A stretch of 21,372 nucleotides of DNA from an uncultured bacterium (GCA_905215325.1 CAJMPP010000033.1:1-21372); one strand, 5' to 3'. Positions 1-8,043 are shown, counted from the stretch's first letter. Made by a program: numbers and translations. Notes: generated by a model from the sequence alone, not told the origin.

Positions 1-1
1 C

Positions 2-715
2 CGCAGCTTCGTCGACGGGTTCGTCGAGCTGCACGGCGACCGCGGCTTCGCCGACGATGGCGCCATCGTCGGCGGCATCGGCTGGATCGGCGGGCGCGCC
101 GTCACCATCATCGGCCAGGAGAAAGGCGAGAATCTCAAGGAGCGCATCCGCCGTAACTTCGGATGCCCGCAGCCCGAGGGCTATCGCAAGGCGCTGCGCC
201 TTATGCGCCAGGCCGAGAAGTTCCGCCGTCCTATCGTGTGCCTGGTCGACACACAGGGAGCATATTGCGGCACGGAGGCCGAGGAGCGCGGCCAAGGCAA
301 CGCCATCGCCGACAACCTGGTGGCTATGGCGGGCTTGAAGGTTCCCGTGGTAACCGTGCTTCTCGGCGAAGGCGGTTCGGGCGGCGCCTTGGCGCTCGCC
401 GTCGCCAACCGGGTTGCCATGCAGGAGCACGCGGTGTATTCGGTGCTCTCGCCTGAGGGCTTCGCCTCCATCCTGTGGAAGAACAGGGCGCGCGCCCCCG
501 AGGCGGCCGCCGTCATGAAGATGAGCGCGCACGAGTCCCTCGAGCTCGGCATCATCGACGCCGTGGTCCCCGAGGGGCCCGCACCGGCGCATGAGAATCC
601 CCTGATCGCCGAGCGTAACGTGCGCGACTATGTGCAGGCGGCGCTCGATGAGCTGTGCGGCATGAGCGAGCAGGAGCTGCTCTATCAGCGCTATGATCGC
701 TTCCGCAAGTTCTAA
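2..715 (+). CDS. accA: Acetyl-CoA carboxylase carboxyltransferase subunit alpha, 3' part
   Basis: This is the C-terminal 237 residues of the alpha subunit of acetyl-CoA carboxyltransferase; the start lies left of the window. With AccD it moves the carboxyl group from biotin on AccB to acetyl-CoA, giving malonyl-CoA for fatty acid synthesis in the cytoplasm. Family blocks are plain in order: GQEKGENLKERIRRNFG, PEGYRKALRLM, DTQGAYCGTEAEERGQ, GEGGSGGALALAVANRV and YSVLSPEGFASILWK. The DTxGAYCG form resembles the clostridial/actinobacterial version rather than the proteobacterial DTPGAYPG; this is recalled family knowledge, not a search. A fusion to an upstream AccD half cannot be excluded. It ends with TAA and converges on the helicase gene across a shared hairpin. 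Confidence 0.95.
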   Translation, partial: RSFVDGFVELHGDRGFADDGAIVGGIGWIGGRAVTIIGQEKGENLKERIRRNFGCPQPEGYRKALRLMRQAEKFRRPIVCLVDTQGAYCGTEAEERGQGNAIADNLVAMAGLKVPVVTVLLGEGGSGGALALAVANRVAMQEHAVYSVLSPEGFASILWKNRARAPEAAAVMKMSAHESLELGIIDAVVPEGPAPAHENPLIAERNVRDYVQAALDELCGMSEQELLYQRYDRFRKF

Positions 716-754
716 CCGTTGCGGCGCCGTGCGCGCTGGCGTGAACGAATGAAA

Positions 755-830
755 GGCCGGGCTTCGAGCTGCGGTCCGCTGTCGAACCGAAAGTGAGGGT
801 TCGGTAGCGGGCACGGCTTGAAGCCCGGCC
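755..830. terminator. Terminator hairpin between convergent accA and SNF2 gene
   Basis: An 11-bp perfect stem, GGCCGGGCTTC (755-765) with GAAGCCCGGCC (820-830), encloses a smaller hairpin built from ACCGA (786-790) and TCGGT (801-805). A short T-containing stretch (CTTCTT) follows on the plus strand. It lies between two convergent genes, so it probably serves both strands. Confidence 0.6.
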
Positions 831-852
831 CTTCTTCGCGCGCGGGGAAGGA

Positions 853-3800
853 TCACCCCTCCAGCAGGTCCATCAGCTCGTCGGCGCTCAAGCTGGCAAG
901 CGACATGCCGCTCGAGCCGATCACCTGGTCGGCAAGCTTGCTCTTCTCCTCCTGCAGGTGCAGGATGCGCTCCTCGATGGTGCCCTTCGCGATGACCTTC
1001 TGCACGCTTACCACGCGCGTCTGCCCTATGCGGTGCGCTCGGTCGGTTGCCTGCTGCTGCGCCGCGGCGTTCCACCAGGGGTCGGCGTGGATGACCACGC
1101 TTGCGCCCGTCAGGTTCAAGCCCGTGCCGCCGGCCTTGAGCGACACCAGGAACACGGGCACGTCGTTGCCGTTGAACTCGTTCACCAGTTCAACGCGGTC
1201 CTTCTTCGGCGTTTGCCCTGTGATGGTGTAGAAGGCCACGCCAGCCTCGTCAAGGCGTTGCGCGATCAGGTCCAAGAAGCTGGTGAACTGGCTGAAGATG
1301 AGCGTCTTCTCGCCGCCTTCCATGGCGCTTGCCACCAGCTCCATGATGGTATCGAGCTTCGCGCCGTGCCCGCGATAGTCCTCGAACAGCAAGCGTGGGT
1401 CGCAGCAGAGCTGACGCAGCTGCATGAGCTCGGCAAGCACCTCCACGCTGGAAACGTGCTCTCCCGCATCCCGTTTCGCCTGACGCTGCTTGCGCTCGCG
1501 GCGTTGTCGTGTCAGCTCCTCGCGTAAGTGCTGCTCATGGGCTTGATAGAGCTGGAGTTGCTGGCCTTCCATGGGTGCATACACCACGCTTTCCAGCTTG
1601 TCGGGCAGGTCGGTGAGCACGTCGGCCTTGCGGCGCCTGAGCAAGAACGGGCCCACGACGGCGCTCAGGCGGGCCGCCACATCCTCCTCGCCGCCCACGA
1701 TGGGCAGCTCGAAGCGTTCGCGGAAGCGCGCGTAGGGTCCTAGAAGGCCGGGCATCAGGAAGTCGAAGATGCTCCACAGCTCCGACAGGCGGTTCTCCAT
1801 AGGCGTGCCGGTCAGCGCGAACCTATGATGCGCCGATAGGCGCTTCACCGCGCGCGTTGTCAGCGTTGCGGGGTTCTTGATGTATTGGGCCTCATCAAGG
1901 GCGCAGATGAACAGCTCCCGCCCGGCGTAATCGGCGGAATCGATGCGCGCCAGGTCGTAGGAGGTGATGAGCACGTCGACCGGTGCATATCGGTTACCGA
2001 TTGCGTCGACGGACTCCGTCGCTGCTGCTCCATCGCGGTGTTGCAAGGCTGCTTCCCTTGTGCGGGCGTCAACGTTGCGCGAACCTGCTTTTGCGTCGGC
2101 GGGCGAACCGGCGGCATCTGCTTGCCGCCTGGGAACCAGGTTCGCGTCGTATGGCGGGAACGCGCGACCGCGAATCACCTTGCGCTCGGCGGCGCTGCCC
2201 ACTACGGCGGCCACGGTCAAGCCGGGAGCGAAGCGGTCGAACTCGGCCATCCAGTTGTACACCAGCGAAGAGGGGCACACGATCAGGCTCGGACCGACCT
2301 CGCGCGCCTGTTTGGCGCGGGCCACCAGTAAGCTGATGAGCTGGACCGACTTGCCCAGGCCCATCTCGTCGGCCAGCACGCCGCCGAATCCCGCGTCCAA
2401 GCGGGCGGACAGCCATCGGAGGCCTTCTTCCTGGTAGGGGCGCAGCGTTGCATTCAACCCTTCCGGCACCTGGTATGCCCGTTCGTCGATCGCGCGGAAA
2501 TCGCTCAGGTACTGCGTGAAGCTGCGGTCGCGGTCAAGATCGGCCTCCTCGTCAAGGTAGAACGCGCGAAACGAGGGCAGCTCCACCGTGCCCGTGGCAA
2601 GCTCCTTTTGCGTGATGCCCAGGTCGGATGCCAGGCGGTCAAGCTGGGCAAGCTCGAAATCGGAAAGGTCCACGAACGCGCCGTCGCGCAGGCGATGGTA
2701 GCGCTTCTTCTTCCGATAGCTTCCCAACATGGCCGCAAGCTCGTTGGGGCCAAGGTCGCCGGCGTCGACGGTGAGGTTGATCAGGTTGCCTGAAAGCGAC
2801 ACGCCCATGCTCAGGCGCGGTTTGCCGTCTTTGATCAGGCGGTCGAACGCCGGCGTGGTATATACCTCGCCGGCTTCGCGCAGCTGGCCAAGGCCGGTGA
2901 AGATAAGGTTGGCAACCGCTTCCTCGTTGCTCATGGGGATGCGTGTTTGACCTGCTCCGAAATAGCGTTCCACCAGCGCCTTCGCCTTGCCTTCGGCGCG
3001 CACGTCGCGCAATGGGGAGGGGCCTTGGGCGCTCTTGTCATCAGCTTGCTCGGCGGGCACGGTGCCGCACAGCGTGAAGCGGCGCTGTGCGTAAGCCGCC
3101 TGGGCGCCGATGATCACGTTCTTGGCGTTCTTGTCCAGGAAAAATGCCAGCTTGCATTCGACGGGTCGCCAGGCCGAAAGCTCGGCCGGGGCGCTGAGAT
3201 GCAGGTTCTCCTCGATGACGGGAAGGGCGGCCGCGCAGAACAGGGGCATGTCGGCGTTTGCCACGAACAGGTTGCGCTCGTCGCTGTCGTAGACCGTGCG
3301 CAGGAAATCGGAGCAGCGCGCGAACGCCGGCGAGCAGTGATGCACCGTGTCCCCGCCGCACCATATAAATAAGCGTCCGGCTTGCTCGGCCATGCGGATA
3401 TGCTCCCCGCGCTCGATGGTCCAGCCGCCGGCTTCGGCTGGCGCCATCGCCAGCGAGATGTCCGGGTCGCTATGCTCGATATGCACGCGTTGCACGGTGG
3501 GCGTTGCATAATCGGCGCCCGTTATGCTGAACTCGGCACCGTCGAGCAGCCCGAACAATTCCACAGCCTCAGCTTCGGAAAGCTGCAGGGTACGGCCGAC
3601 CGACGCGCTTTGCCGACGTAGCCACGCAGGCGCATCGTCGGCCGCCTCGCGCATGGAGCAGGCGCGTTCGATGAACTGGGCCACTCCGCGCGAGCGCTGC
3701 TCGAACACGGCGGGGGAGTGCGTGAACGCAAGCTTCTTCCCATATGCGTGGCGGGCTCCGGAGCGCATGCGGTCGGCGAACTCCGAAAGCGATTTCACCA

Positions 3801-4299
3801 CGTACGGCGTCGCCGAGGGCCCGCTGATGCGAAACGAGGCGGACCATAGCCCGTAACCATACGATAGCTCTGCGTGCAAAACCACGCTTTCGGCGGGCGT
3901 GTCGTCGGCCTGCAGCTCTTCGGTGCGCTTCATGAACTCGGTGATGCACGAGGAGGATTGCGCCGTGCGGTGCGCCTGGTAGCCCATGAAGGTTTCGGGG
4001 CGCTGCGAGAACGCGAGCGCCAGGGCCACGCAGTGCTTGCACATGCCGGCATACTCGCGAAACGCCGGGCAGGTGCATGAGTAGTCAAGCACTTGGTCGG
4101 AATCCTCGTCGAGGATCACCGAAGTGCGGTAGCGATCGTCCCAGCCGCTGCTTGAAGCCACGAACGCGCTGACCACCGACTCCTCGGCATCGTAGCGCAC
4201 CTGCTTCGTGAGGATGTTCCTGTCCGATGACGCGATGGCGCGCCCTCGCGTAAATGAACGCTGGTTGCATTGGCTTGCTATGGCTTTTTCGGTGATCAT
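853..4299 (-). CDS. SWIM zinc-finger SNF2-family DNA-dependent ATPase/helicase
   Basis: This is a 1148-residue Swi2/Snf2 ATPase expected to translocate on double-stranded DNA and remodel protein-DNA complexes. A SWIM zinc finger of form CxC-x9-CxH lies at residues 75-89 (C75, C77, C87, H89). The middle (about 440-600) resembles the bacterial SNF2-associated region. The ATPase core then shows Walker A DEMGLGKS (644-651), DEAQ (802-805), LTGTPMENR (829-837), AGGTGLNL (1056-1063) and QATDRAHRIGQ (1083-1093). All expected helicase motifs are intact, so it should be active. The start is supported by AAAGGGAG at 4309-4316, nine bases before ATG. Residues about 707-770 form an unusual low-complexity insertion in the first RecA lobe. 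The gene stands alone, so its exact role is unknown; related proteins are often loosely annotated as RapA-like. Confidence 0.93.
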   Translation of the reverse strand: MITEKAIASQCNQRSFTRGRAIASSDRNILTKQVRYDAEESVVSAFVASSSGWDDRYRTSVILDEDSDQVLDYSCTCPAFREYAGMCKHCVALALAFSQRPETFMGYQAHRTAQSSSCITEFMKRTEELQADDTPAESVVLHAELSYGYGLWSASFRISGPSATPYVVKSLSEFADRMRSGARHAYGKKLAFTHSPAVFEQRSRGVAQFIERACSMREAADDAPAWLRRQSASVGRTLQLSEAEAVELFGLLDGAEFSITGADYATPTVQRVHIEHSDPDISLAMAPAEAGGWTIERGEHIRMAEQAGRLFIWCGGDTVHHCSPAFARCSDFLRTVYDSDERNLFVANADMPLFCAAALPVIEENLHLSAPAELSAWRPVECKLAFFLDKNAKNVIIGAQAAYAQRRFTLCGTVPAEQADDKSAQGPSPLRDVRAEGKAKALVERYFGAGQTRIPMSNEEAVANLIFTGLGQLREAGEVYTTPAFDRLIKDGKPRLSMGVSLSGNLINLTVDAGDLGPNELAAMLGSYRKKKRYHRLRDGAFVDLSDFELAQLDRLASDLGITQKELATGTVELPSFRAFYLDEEADLDRDRSFTQYLSDFRAIDERAYQVPEGLNATLRPYQEEGLRWLSARLDAGFGGVLADEMGLGKSVQLISLLVARAKQAREVGPSLIVCPSSLVYNWMAEFDRFAPGLTVAAVVGSAAERKVIRGRAFPPYDANLVPRRQADAAGSPADAKAGSRNVDARTREAALQHRDGAAATESVDAIGNRYAPVDVLITSYDLARIDSADYAGRELFICALDEAQYIKNPATLTTRAVKRLSAHHRFALTGTPMENRLSELWSIFDFLMPGLLGPYARFRERFELPIVGGEEDVAARLSAVVGPFLLRRRKADVLTDLPDKLESVVYAPMEGQQLQLYQAHEQHLREELTRQRRERKQRQAKRDAGEHVSSVEVLAELMQLRQLCCDPRLLFEDYRGHGAKLDTIMELVASAMEGGEKTLIFSQFTSFLDLIAQRLDEAGVAFYTITGQTPKKDRVELVNEFNGNDVPVFLVSLKAGGTGLNLTGASVVIHADPWWNAAAQQQATDRAHRIGQTRVVSVQKVIAKGTIEERILHLQEEKSKLADQVIGSSGMSLASLSADELMDLLEG

Positions 4300-4343
4300 C
4301 GCTTGCGGCTCCCTTTGCTTGAACGCATTGTTCGCAAACGTTT

Positions 4344-4353
4344 ATTCTAGCGC
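4344..4353 (-). promoter_or_regulatory. Putative -10 region of the SNF2 gene
   Basis: The minus strand reads GCGC followed by TAGAAT, about 45 bases before the ATG at 4299. There is no convincing -35 at 17 bp. The same GCGC-TAnAnT shape recurs before the DUF523 and murI genes in this window. Predicted from sequence only. Confidence 0.35.
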
Positions 4354-4492
4354 AAACGCGCGCGTGGTGTCGCGGTGCGCGGGGCTTTCGCAAAGGCATC
4401 GGCGTTCATTCGAACTCGCACGGGAGCCGGCTTTTCGTGCACGTGTTTTGCAGGCTCGATGCGGGCTTATCCGTTCTGCGCGAAGGCGGTTA

Positions 4493-4501
4493 TGCGATAA
4501 T
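4493..4501 (+). promoter_or_regulatory. Putative extended -10 of the amide hydrolase gene
   Basis: TGC-GATAAT fits an extended -10 (TGn plus hexamer) 55 bases before the ATG at 4557. No recognisable -35 is seen. Confidence 0.3.
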
Positions 4502-4556
4502 CGGGAAAAGGTCCGCAGGATTCGTTTTGCGGGACATGCGACGAAAGGGGTCGTCA

Positions 4557-5648
4557 ATGAAGCTTGGGAATATCGCGAAGGTGGCGGCAGCCGCCGCAGG
4601 CGTTGCCGCAGGTGCGGGTGCCGTGATGTATGGCTCGCGCGCGGCCACCATGGCCTCGGTCAGGCGGATTGTGCACGCCGATAGGCCATATGGCCTTTAC
4701 GCCATGGATGTGTCCTATCGCTACGACCTCGATCGCATCATCGAGCGCGGCCTTGGAAGCGATCAGGGCAACATGGATGCCATCCTGGCAGAGGCGCTCC
4801 CGCTCGTCCCCGTCCACATGCAGGCGCCGCAGTTCGGATGCAGCGCGTTCACGCTTGCGAGCGGCGAAAGCGTGCTCATGGGCCGCAATTACGACTTCAA
4901 GTTCGACACCTCCGCCTTGCTCGTGCATACAGCCCCTGCCGACGGTTTCGAATCCATCGGCTTTTGCGCGCTCGATAACCTCGGCGTGGTCGATGCGCTG
5001 CAGACGAAATCGCGTTTCGCGTGCTTGGCGGCGCCGTTCGCCTGCTTGGACGGCGTCAACGAGAAGGGCGTTTCCTGCGCGGTGCTCACGCTTGACAGCA
5101 AGCCCACCTCCCGCATCACTGGCAAGCCCACCATCTCGACGCCGATGGCCATACGCTTGGTGCTCGATCGGGCAGCCACTACGCAGCAAGCCATCGACCT
5201 GCTGCTTTCCTATGACATGTTCGCCACCAGCGGACGCGATTACCATTTCTACATCACCGATGCGCAAGGCGACGGGCGCGTGATCGAATACGATTGCGAC
5301 AGCCCCGAGCGCATGCCCGTCATCACGCCGACGCGTCAGGTCACGAATTTCTTCGTCATGCACGAAGATAAGGTCGCGCCTTTTCAGAAGAACGGTGCGT
5401 ATGGGCACGGCCGCGAGCGCTATGATGCCATCTCCGCGGTTCTCGATGGGGCGCCGGTGGGCCAGGATGCCCAGGTCACGGCATGGAAGGCGCTTAGGAC
5501 CGCTTCGCAGGCGCCCAACCCCGAGGACGTCACCAGCAACACGCAGTGGTCTATCGTGTTCGATACCCAGAACCTTACGGCGGATGTGGCGTTGCGTCGT
5601 CGTTGGGCCGATGTCCACCACGCTGACATCCATGGCAACGTGGTATAG
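4557..5648 (+). CDS. Choloylglycine hydrolase / acid-ceramidase-like Ntn amide hydrolase, N-terminally anchored
   Basis: This 363-residue protein belongs to the N-terminal-nucleophile cysteine hydrolases that split linear amide bonds (bile salt hydrolase, penicillin V acylase, NAAA/acid ceramidase). The N-terminus carries an alanine-rich hydrophobic stretch (about 7-25), suggesting a signal anchor. The nucleophile is most likely C95 in FGCSAF. R110 and D113 (MGRNYDF), N168 (DGVNEKGV) and N264 (TNFF) match the family's conserved set, and R286 or R288 is a candidate for the last arginine. Because C95 is internal, maturation needs cleavage of a 94-residue propeptide, as in acid ceramidase-like enzymes and unlike classical bile salt hydrolases where Cys is residue 2. 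The start is set by GAAAGGGG at 4543-4550; an in-frame ATG at 4437 lacks such a site. The substrate cannot be read from sequence: bile salts, N-acyl amino acids or N-acyl amines are all possible. Confidence 0.85.
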   Translation: MKLGNIAKVAAAAAGVAAGAGAVMYGSRAATMASVRRIVHADRPYGLYAMDVSYRYDLDRIIERGLGSDQGNMDAILAEALPLVPVHMQAPQFGCSAFTLASGESVLMGRNYDFKFDTSALLVHTAPADGFESIGFCALDNLGVVDALQTKSRFACLAAPFACLDGVNEKGVSCAVLTLDSKPTSRITGKPTISTPMAIRLVLDRAATTQQAIDLLLSYDMFATSGRDYHFYITDAQGDGRVIEYDCDSPERMPVITPTRQVTNFFVMHEDKVAPFQKNGAYGHGRERYDAISAVLDGAPVGQDAQVTAWKALRTASQAPNPEDVTSNTQWSIVFDTQNLTADVALRRRWADVHHADIHGNVV

Positions 5649-5701
5649 CGGGGCTTGGCGATTCGAGCAGGGCATCCGCGGCTTGTGCGGGTACCACTGG
5701 C

Positions 5702-6289
5702 TTATCGCGTCGCGAAACGCGGCGCCAGCTGACGCGTCTTCTCGATGAGCTTGCGATAGATGCGGTCGCGTATCCACGGCTCGCTCGACAGCGTCACGGC
5801 ATCATCGAGCTCCACCCACCTTACGCCGCTGTTCTCGTCGGCCTTGATGCGTATATGCTCGGCAGGGTCGGCAACCGCCAGGTACGTCACGTTCAGGTGC
5901 AGGTGCGAGCTGACATATGCCCCGCGTTTGATGTGGCCGTCCACGGTCAGCACCTCGCATGACAGCACGTTGCCCGGCCCGCAAGGCACCAGGCGCGCGC
6001 CGTGAACGCCCGTTTCCTCTTCCAATTCGCGCAGGGCAACCGCCGCAAGGTCGGTCTGGCCGTCGGCGTGCCCGCCGATCCAGCTCCACGAATCGTATAT
6101 GTTGTGATACACCAGCAGCGTTTTCGTGAATGTGGGATCGACCGTCCAAATGGAGCATGCCATGTGGGCCACGGACGATCGGTCGAACACCGCGGGGTCC
6201 GTTTCCAGGCGCGACAGGATAAGGCCGCGGTCGGCGGCTTCCTGCTCATTGGCAGGTTGAAACGCTTGCAGATCATCGTAAATTCCCAC
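5702..6289 (-). CDS. NUDIX family hydrolase
   Basis: This 195-residue NUDIX domain protein is expected to hydrolyse a nucleoside diphosphate linked to another moiety; the substrate is unknown. The Nudix box runs from G73 to V95 (GHADGQT...RELEEETGV). The catalytic REL-EE-T-GV half is intact, but the first glutamate position of the consensus is T79. The conserved GGH before it and the SWSWIGGH context resemble isopentenyl-diphosphate-isomerase-like or general Nudix hydrolases; I cannot choose between them. A GTG start at 6287-6289 is preferred because AAGGAG lies at 6295-6300 just before it. The frame stays open far upstream through the neighbouring gene, but that stretch is arginine-rich and not protein-like. 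It lies 125 bp downstream of, and on the same strand as, the NifX-like gene, separated by a terminator hairpin, and it converges on the amide hydrolase gene. Confidence 0.85.
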   Translation of the reverse strand: MGIYDDLQAFQPANEQEAADRGLILSRLETDPAVFDRSSVAHMACSIWTVDPTFTKTLLVYHNIYDSWSWIGGHADGQTDLAAVALRELEEETGVHGARLVPCGPGNVLSCEVLTVDGHIKRGAYVSSHLHLNVTYLAVADPAEHIRIKADENSGVRWVELDDAVTLSSEPWIRDRIYRKLIEKTRQLAPRFATR

Positions 6290-6307
6290 GGCTGCTCCTT
6301 GAGATCG

Positions 6308-6335
6308 AAAAGGCCCGGACGTGCGGCCCGGGCCT
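6308..6335 (-). terminator. Terminator of the NifX-like gene, or leader hairpin of the NUDIX gene
   Basis: On the minus strand AGGCCCG (6335-6329) pairs with CGGGCCT (6317-6311) and is followed by TTTT. A TATAAT box lies just upstream on the same strand, so this hairpin may also fall within the leader of the NUDIX transcript. Confidence 0.6.
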
Positions 6336-6349
6336 GTGACTGCGTGTCG

Positions 6350-6358
6350 ATTATAGCA
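6350..6358 (-). promoter_or_regulatory. Extended -10 promoter for the NUDIX gene
   Basis: The minus strand reads TGC-TATAAT, a perfect -10 hexamer with the TGn extension. It is about 60 bases before the GTG start. No good -35 is seen, as is usual for extended -10 promoters. Confidence 0.5.
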
Positions 6359-6414
6359 AGCTGTGCGGGTTCGGCTTGCGCCGCAAGGCGGTTGCGGCTG
6401 CCGGCCCTTGCGTC

Positions 6415-6783
6415 TTAGTGATGATGGCTGCAGGCGTTTTCCAGCACCATGCGCGCGCAATCTCCGGCGATGAACTTGTTCACCACGTCGCCTACCATGG
6501 GCGTTTCCTGCTCGAGATAGATGTCCACGCCGTATTGCGTGAAGCGCATGAACGGCGGCTGGCCCATGCCTGCGCAGATCATCGCGTCGATGCCTAGGTT
6601 GTGCGCGAATTCGATGACGCCGCCGCAACCTACTTCGTCGTGGTTGACGTTTTTCACCGATTCCACGCTGGTGACTTGCCCGTCTTCGATGGTTACGAGC
6701 GTGAACCACGGTGTGTGGCCGAAATGGCCGCTGCGGATGCTCGTCAGGCCTTCGTCGGTTTCGCTGGGGATTGCAACTATCAT
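6415..6783 (-). CDS. NifB/NifX-family (dinitrogenase Fe-Mo cofactor biosynthesis-like) protein
   Basis: This 122-residue single-domain protein resembles the NifX/NifB C-terminal fold (MTH1175-like) that binds iron-sulfur or Fe-Mo cluster precursors. It opens with MIVAIPSETDEG, followed by SGHFGHTPWFTLV, GCGGVIEFAHNLGIDAMICAGMG and a VNKFIAGDC block, all typical of the family. Candidate metal ligands are H20, H23, C53, C70, C109 and a C-terminal CSHHH tail (C118, H120-122). Stand-alone members are widespread in anaerobes that do not fix nitrogen, so no nitrogenase link is implied, and no nif genes are here. The start is supported by GAAAGG about seven bases upstream. It is divergent from the DUF523 gene. 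Confidence 0.88.
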   Translation of the reverse strand: MIVAIPSETDEGLTSIRSGHFGHTPWFTLVTIEDGQVTSVESVKNVNHDEVGCGGVIEFAHNLGIDAMICAGMGQPPFMRFTQYGVDIYLEQETPMVGDVVNKFIAGDCARMVLENACSHHH

Positions 6784-6845
6784 GGTATCGCCTTTCTACG
6801 ACGTTCGCGTCGGGGCGCCTGCTCCGTTCGCTTCTCCTGCAGCCA

Positions 6846-6854
6846 ACTCTAGCA
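6846..6854 (-). promoter_or_regulatory. Putative extended -10 of the NifX-like gene
   Basis: TGC-TAGAGT on the minus strand, 63 bases before the ATG at 6783. Weak hexamer with an intact TGn extension and no clear -35. Confidence 0.3.
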
Positions 6855-6929
6855 CAGCGATGTTCAAGTCTGCGAAGTTTTTTGATACTCTCCAAGTAGC
6901 ATATTGGTAGGAATAACCGGTTTGCTCGG

Positions 6930-6939
6930 GCGCTATAAT
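6930..6939 (+). promoter_or_regulatory. -10 promoter of the DUF523 gene, placed for a leaderless transcript
   Basis: GCGC-TATAAT ends at 6939 and the ATG begins at 6946. Transcription normally starts about seven bases after the -10, which would put the first base of the RNA at or next to the start codon. No Shine-Dalgarno sequence precedes the ATG. Confidence 0.5.
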
Positions 6940-6945
6940 ACCGGT

Positions 6946-7434
6946 ATGGAGAAAACCCCGAACATATCGCCCGCCATCGCCGTGAGCGCCTGCCTGCTCG
7001 GCAGACCGTGCCGCTATGACGGGTCCTCGAAGCCCGTCGACGCCGTGATGCGGCTTGGCCGTTGCTACAAGCTCGTTCCCATATGCCCTGAAGTTGCAGG
7101 GGGCCTTCCCGTGCCGCATCCGCCGTGCGAGATCGTCGCGGGGTCCCGTCCGGTGCGCGTGATGGACGCGAACGGCGGCGACATCACGCAGGCCTTCCAT
7201 CTTGGTGCAAGCCGTTGCCTGGAGCAGCTGCGCGATGCCGATTGCCGGGTTGCCGTGCTCAAGTCGAAAAGCCCTTCATGTGGAAGCGGGACGGTGTACG
7301 ACGGAAGCTTCACGGGCACGCTTGCGCCGGGGTGGGGCGTTGCCGCGCAGCTGTTCCGTGACGCGGGCATCGCGGTGCTCGATGAATCGCAAGTCCAAAA
7401 GCTGGACGTGCCATCCGGTCCTGCACGATCCTAA
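6946..7434 (+). CDS. DUF523 family protein
   Basis: This 162-residue protein matches the DUF523 family by ACLLGRPCRYDGSSK near the N-terminus, VPICPEVAGGLPVPHPPCEI and SKSPSCGSGTVYDGSF. Conserved cysteines at C16, C22, C47 and C112 could form a metal or cluster site; the biochemical role of the family is not known to me. The ATG at 6946 is chosen because family similarity begins right after it and a TATAAT lies seven bases before it, which fits leaderless translation. A TTG at 6904 is in frame, but it lies upstream of that -10 and would add 14 unmatched residues. It is divergent from the NifX-like gene and followed by the YhcH gene after 150 bp. Confidence 0.88.
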   Translation: MEKTPNISPAIAVSACLLGRPCRYDGSSKPVDAVMRLGRCYKLVPICPEVAGGLPVPHPPCEIVAGSRPVRVMDANGGDITQAFHLGASRCLEQLRDADCRVAVLKSKSPSCGSGTVYDGSFTGTLAPGWGVAAQLFRDAGIAVLDESQVQKLDVPSGPARS

Positions 7435-7522
7435 GGCCGCTGAGCCGCAAGGCCGACCCTTCATCTCCTTGTGCATGCCGTGGGGCGCCGTCTACCGCGC
7501 CGGTTCGCCCGGTGGTGGGGTG

Positions 7523-7528
7523 TATACT
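7523..7528 (+). promoter_or_regulatory. Putative -10 of the YhcH-family gene
   Basis: TATACT 57 bases before the ATG at 7585, preceded by TG. No convincing -35. Confidence 0.3.
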
Positions 7529-7584
7529 TCCTTAAACGAACGAGGCGGCGCCGCGCGCGCTGCGTGAATATGAAAGGAATCGGT

Positions 7585-8043
7585 ATGCTGGTTACCAACC
7601 TTGCCCATGCGAACGGAAACGATTATCTCGGCCAGCGTTTCGCCAAGGCCTATGCGTTCCTCGCGCAGGACGGCCTGGATGCCCTGCCGCTCGGCCGCAA
7701 CGAGATCGACGGCGACGATGTGTTCGCCAACGTGCAGGAATACGACACCGTTGCCGCCTCCGAAAAGCAGCTGGAAGCGCATCGCGGCTATTATGACGTG
7801 CAGTTCGTCGTGTCCGGTCAGGAGCTTTTGCAGTATGCCCAGCTGGATGGCCTGCCCGAGTGTCAGCCGTTCGACGAGGAAAACGACTTCGGCCTGTACG
7901 AGACGCCTGAGCAGTGCACGAACGTGGTGATGCACGCCGGCGACCTGGCCGTCCTCGCGCCCGAGGATGCGCACAAGCCCGGTTGCATGCTCGGTTCCGA
8001 GCCCTGCCATGTGCGCAAGATCGTCGTGAAGGTCCGCGCGTAA
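7585..8043 (+). CDS. YhcH/YjgK/YiaL family protein
   Basis: This 152-residue protein has the normal size of the YhcH/YjgK/YiaL (DUF386) cupin family, linked in other bacteria to sialic acid or 2,3-diketogulonate sugar handling. Likely metal-site residues are E64, H66 and D71 in EAHRGYYDVQF and H130 in PEDAHKPG, matching the family pattern of a glutamate/histidine cluster plus a late histidine. The start is placed at the ATG following GAAAGGA (7572-7578); the frame is open upstream but that part is arginine-rich and unrelated. No sugar transport or sialic acid catabolic genes are nearby, so the substrate cannot be inferred from context. Confidence 0.85.
   Translation: MLVTNLAHANGNDYLGQRFAKAYAFLAQDGLDALPLGRNEIDGDDVFANVQEYDTVAASEKQLEAHRGYYDVQFVVSGQELLQYAQLDGLPECQPFDEENDFGLYETPEQCTNVVMHAGDLAVLAPEDAHKPGCMLGSEPCHVRKIVVKVRA

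Noticed and set aside
4554..5777. 407-residue open frame on the minus strand across the amide hydrolase gene
   Set aside because: It mirrors the strong plus-strand gene, has no family motifs and no ribosome binding site; an effect of high GC.
6415..6783. Nitrogen fixation gene
   Set aside because: Stand-alone NifX-like proteins are common in non-fixing anaerobes and no nif genes are here.
6290..6895. N-terminal extension of the NUDIX frame to 397 residues
   Set aside because: The extension is arginine-rich antiparallel noise over the NifX-like gene; a GTG with a good ribosome binding site starts the family-like part.
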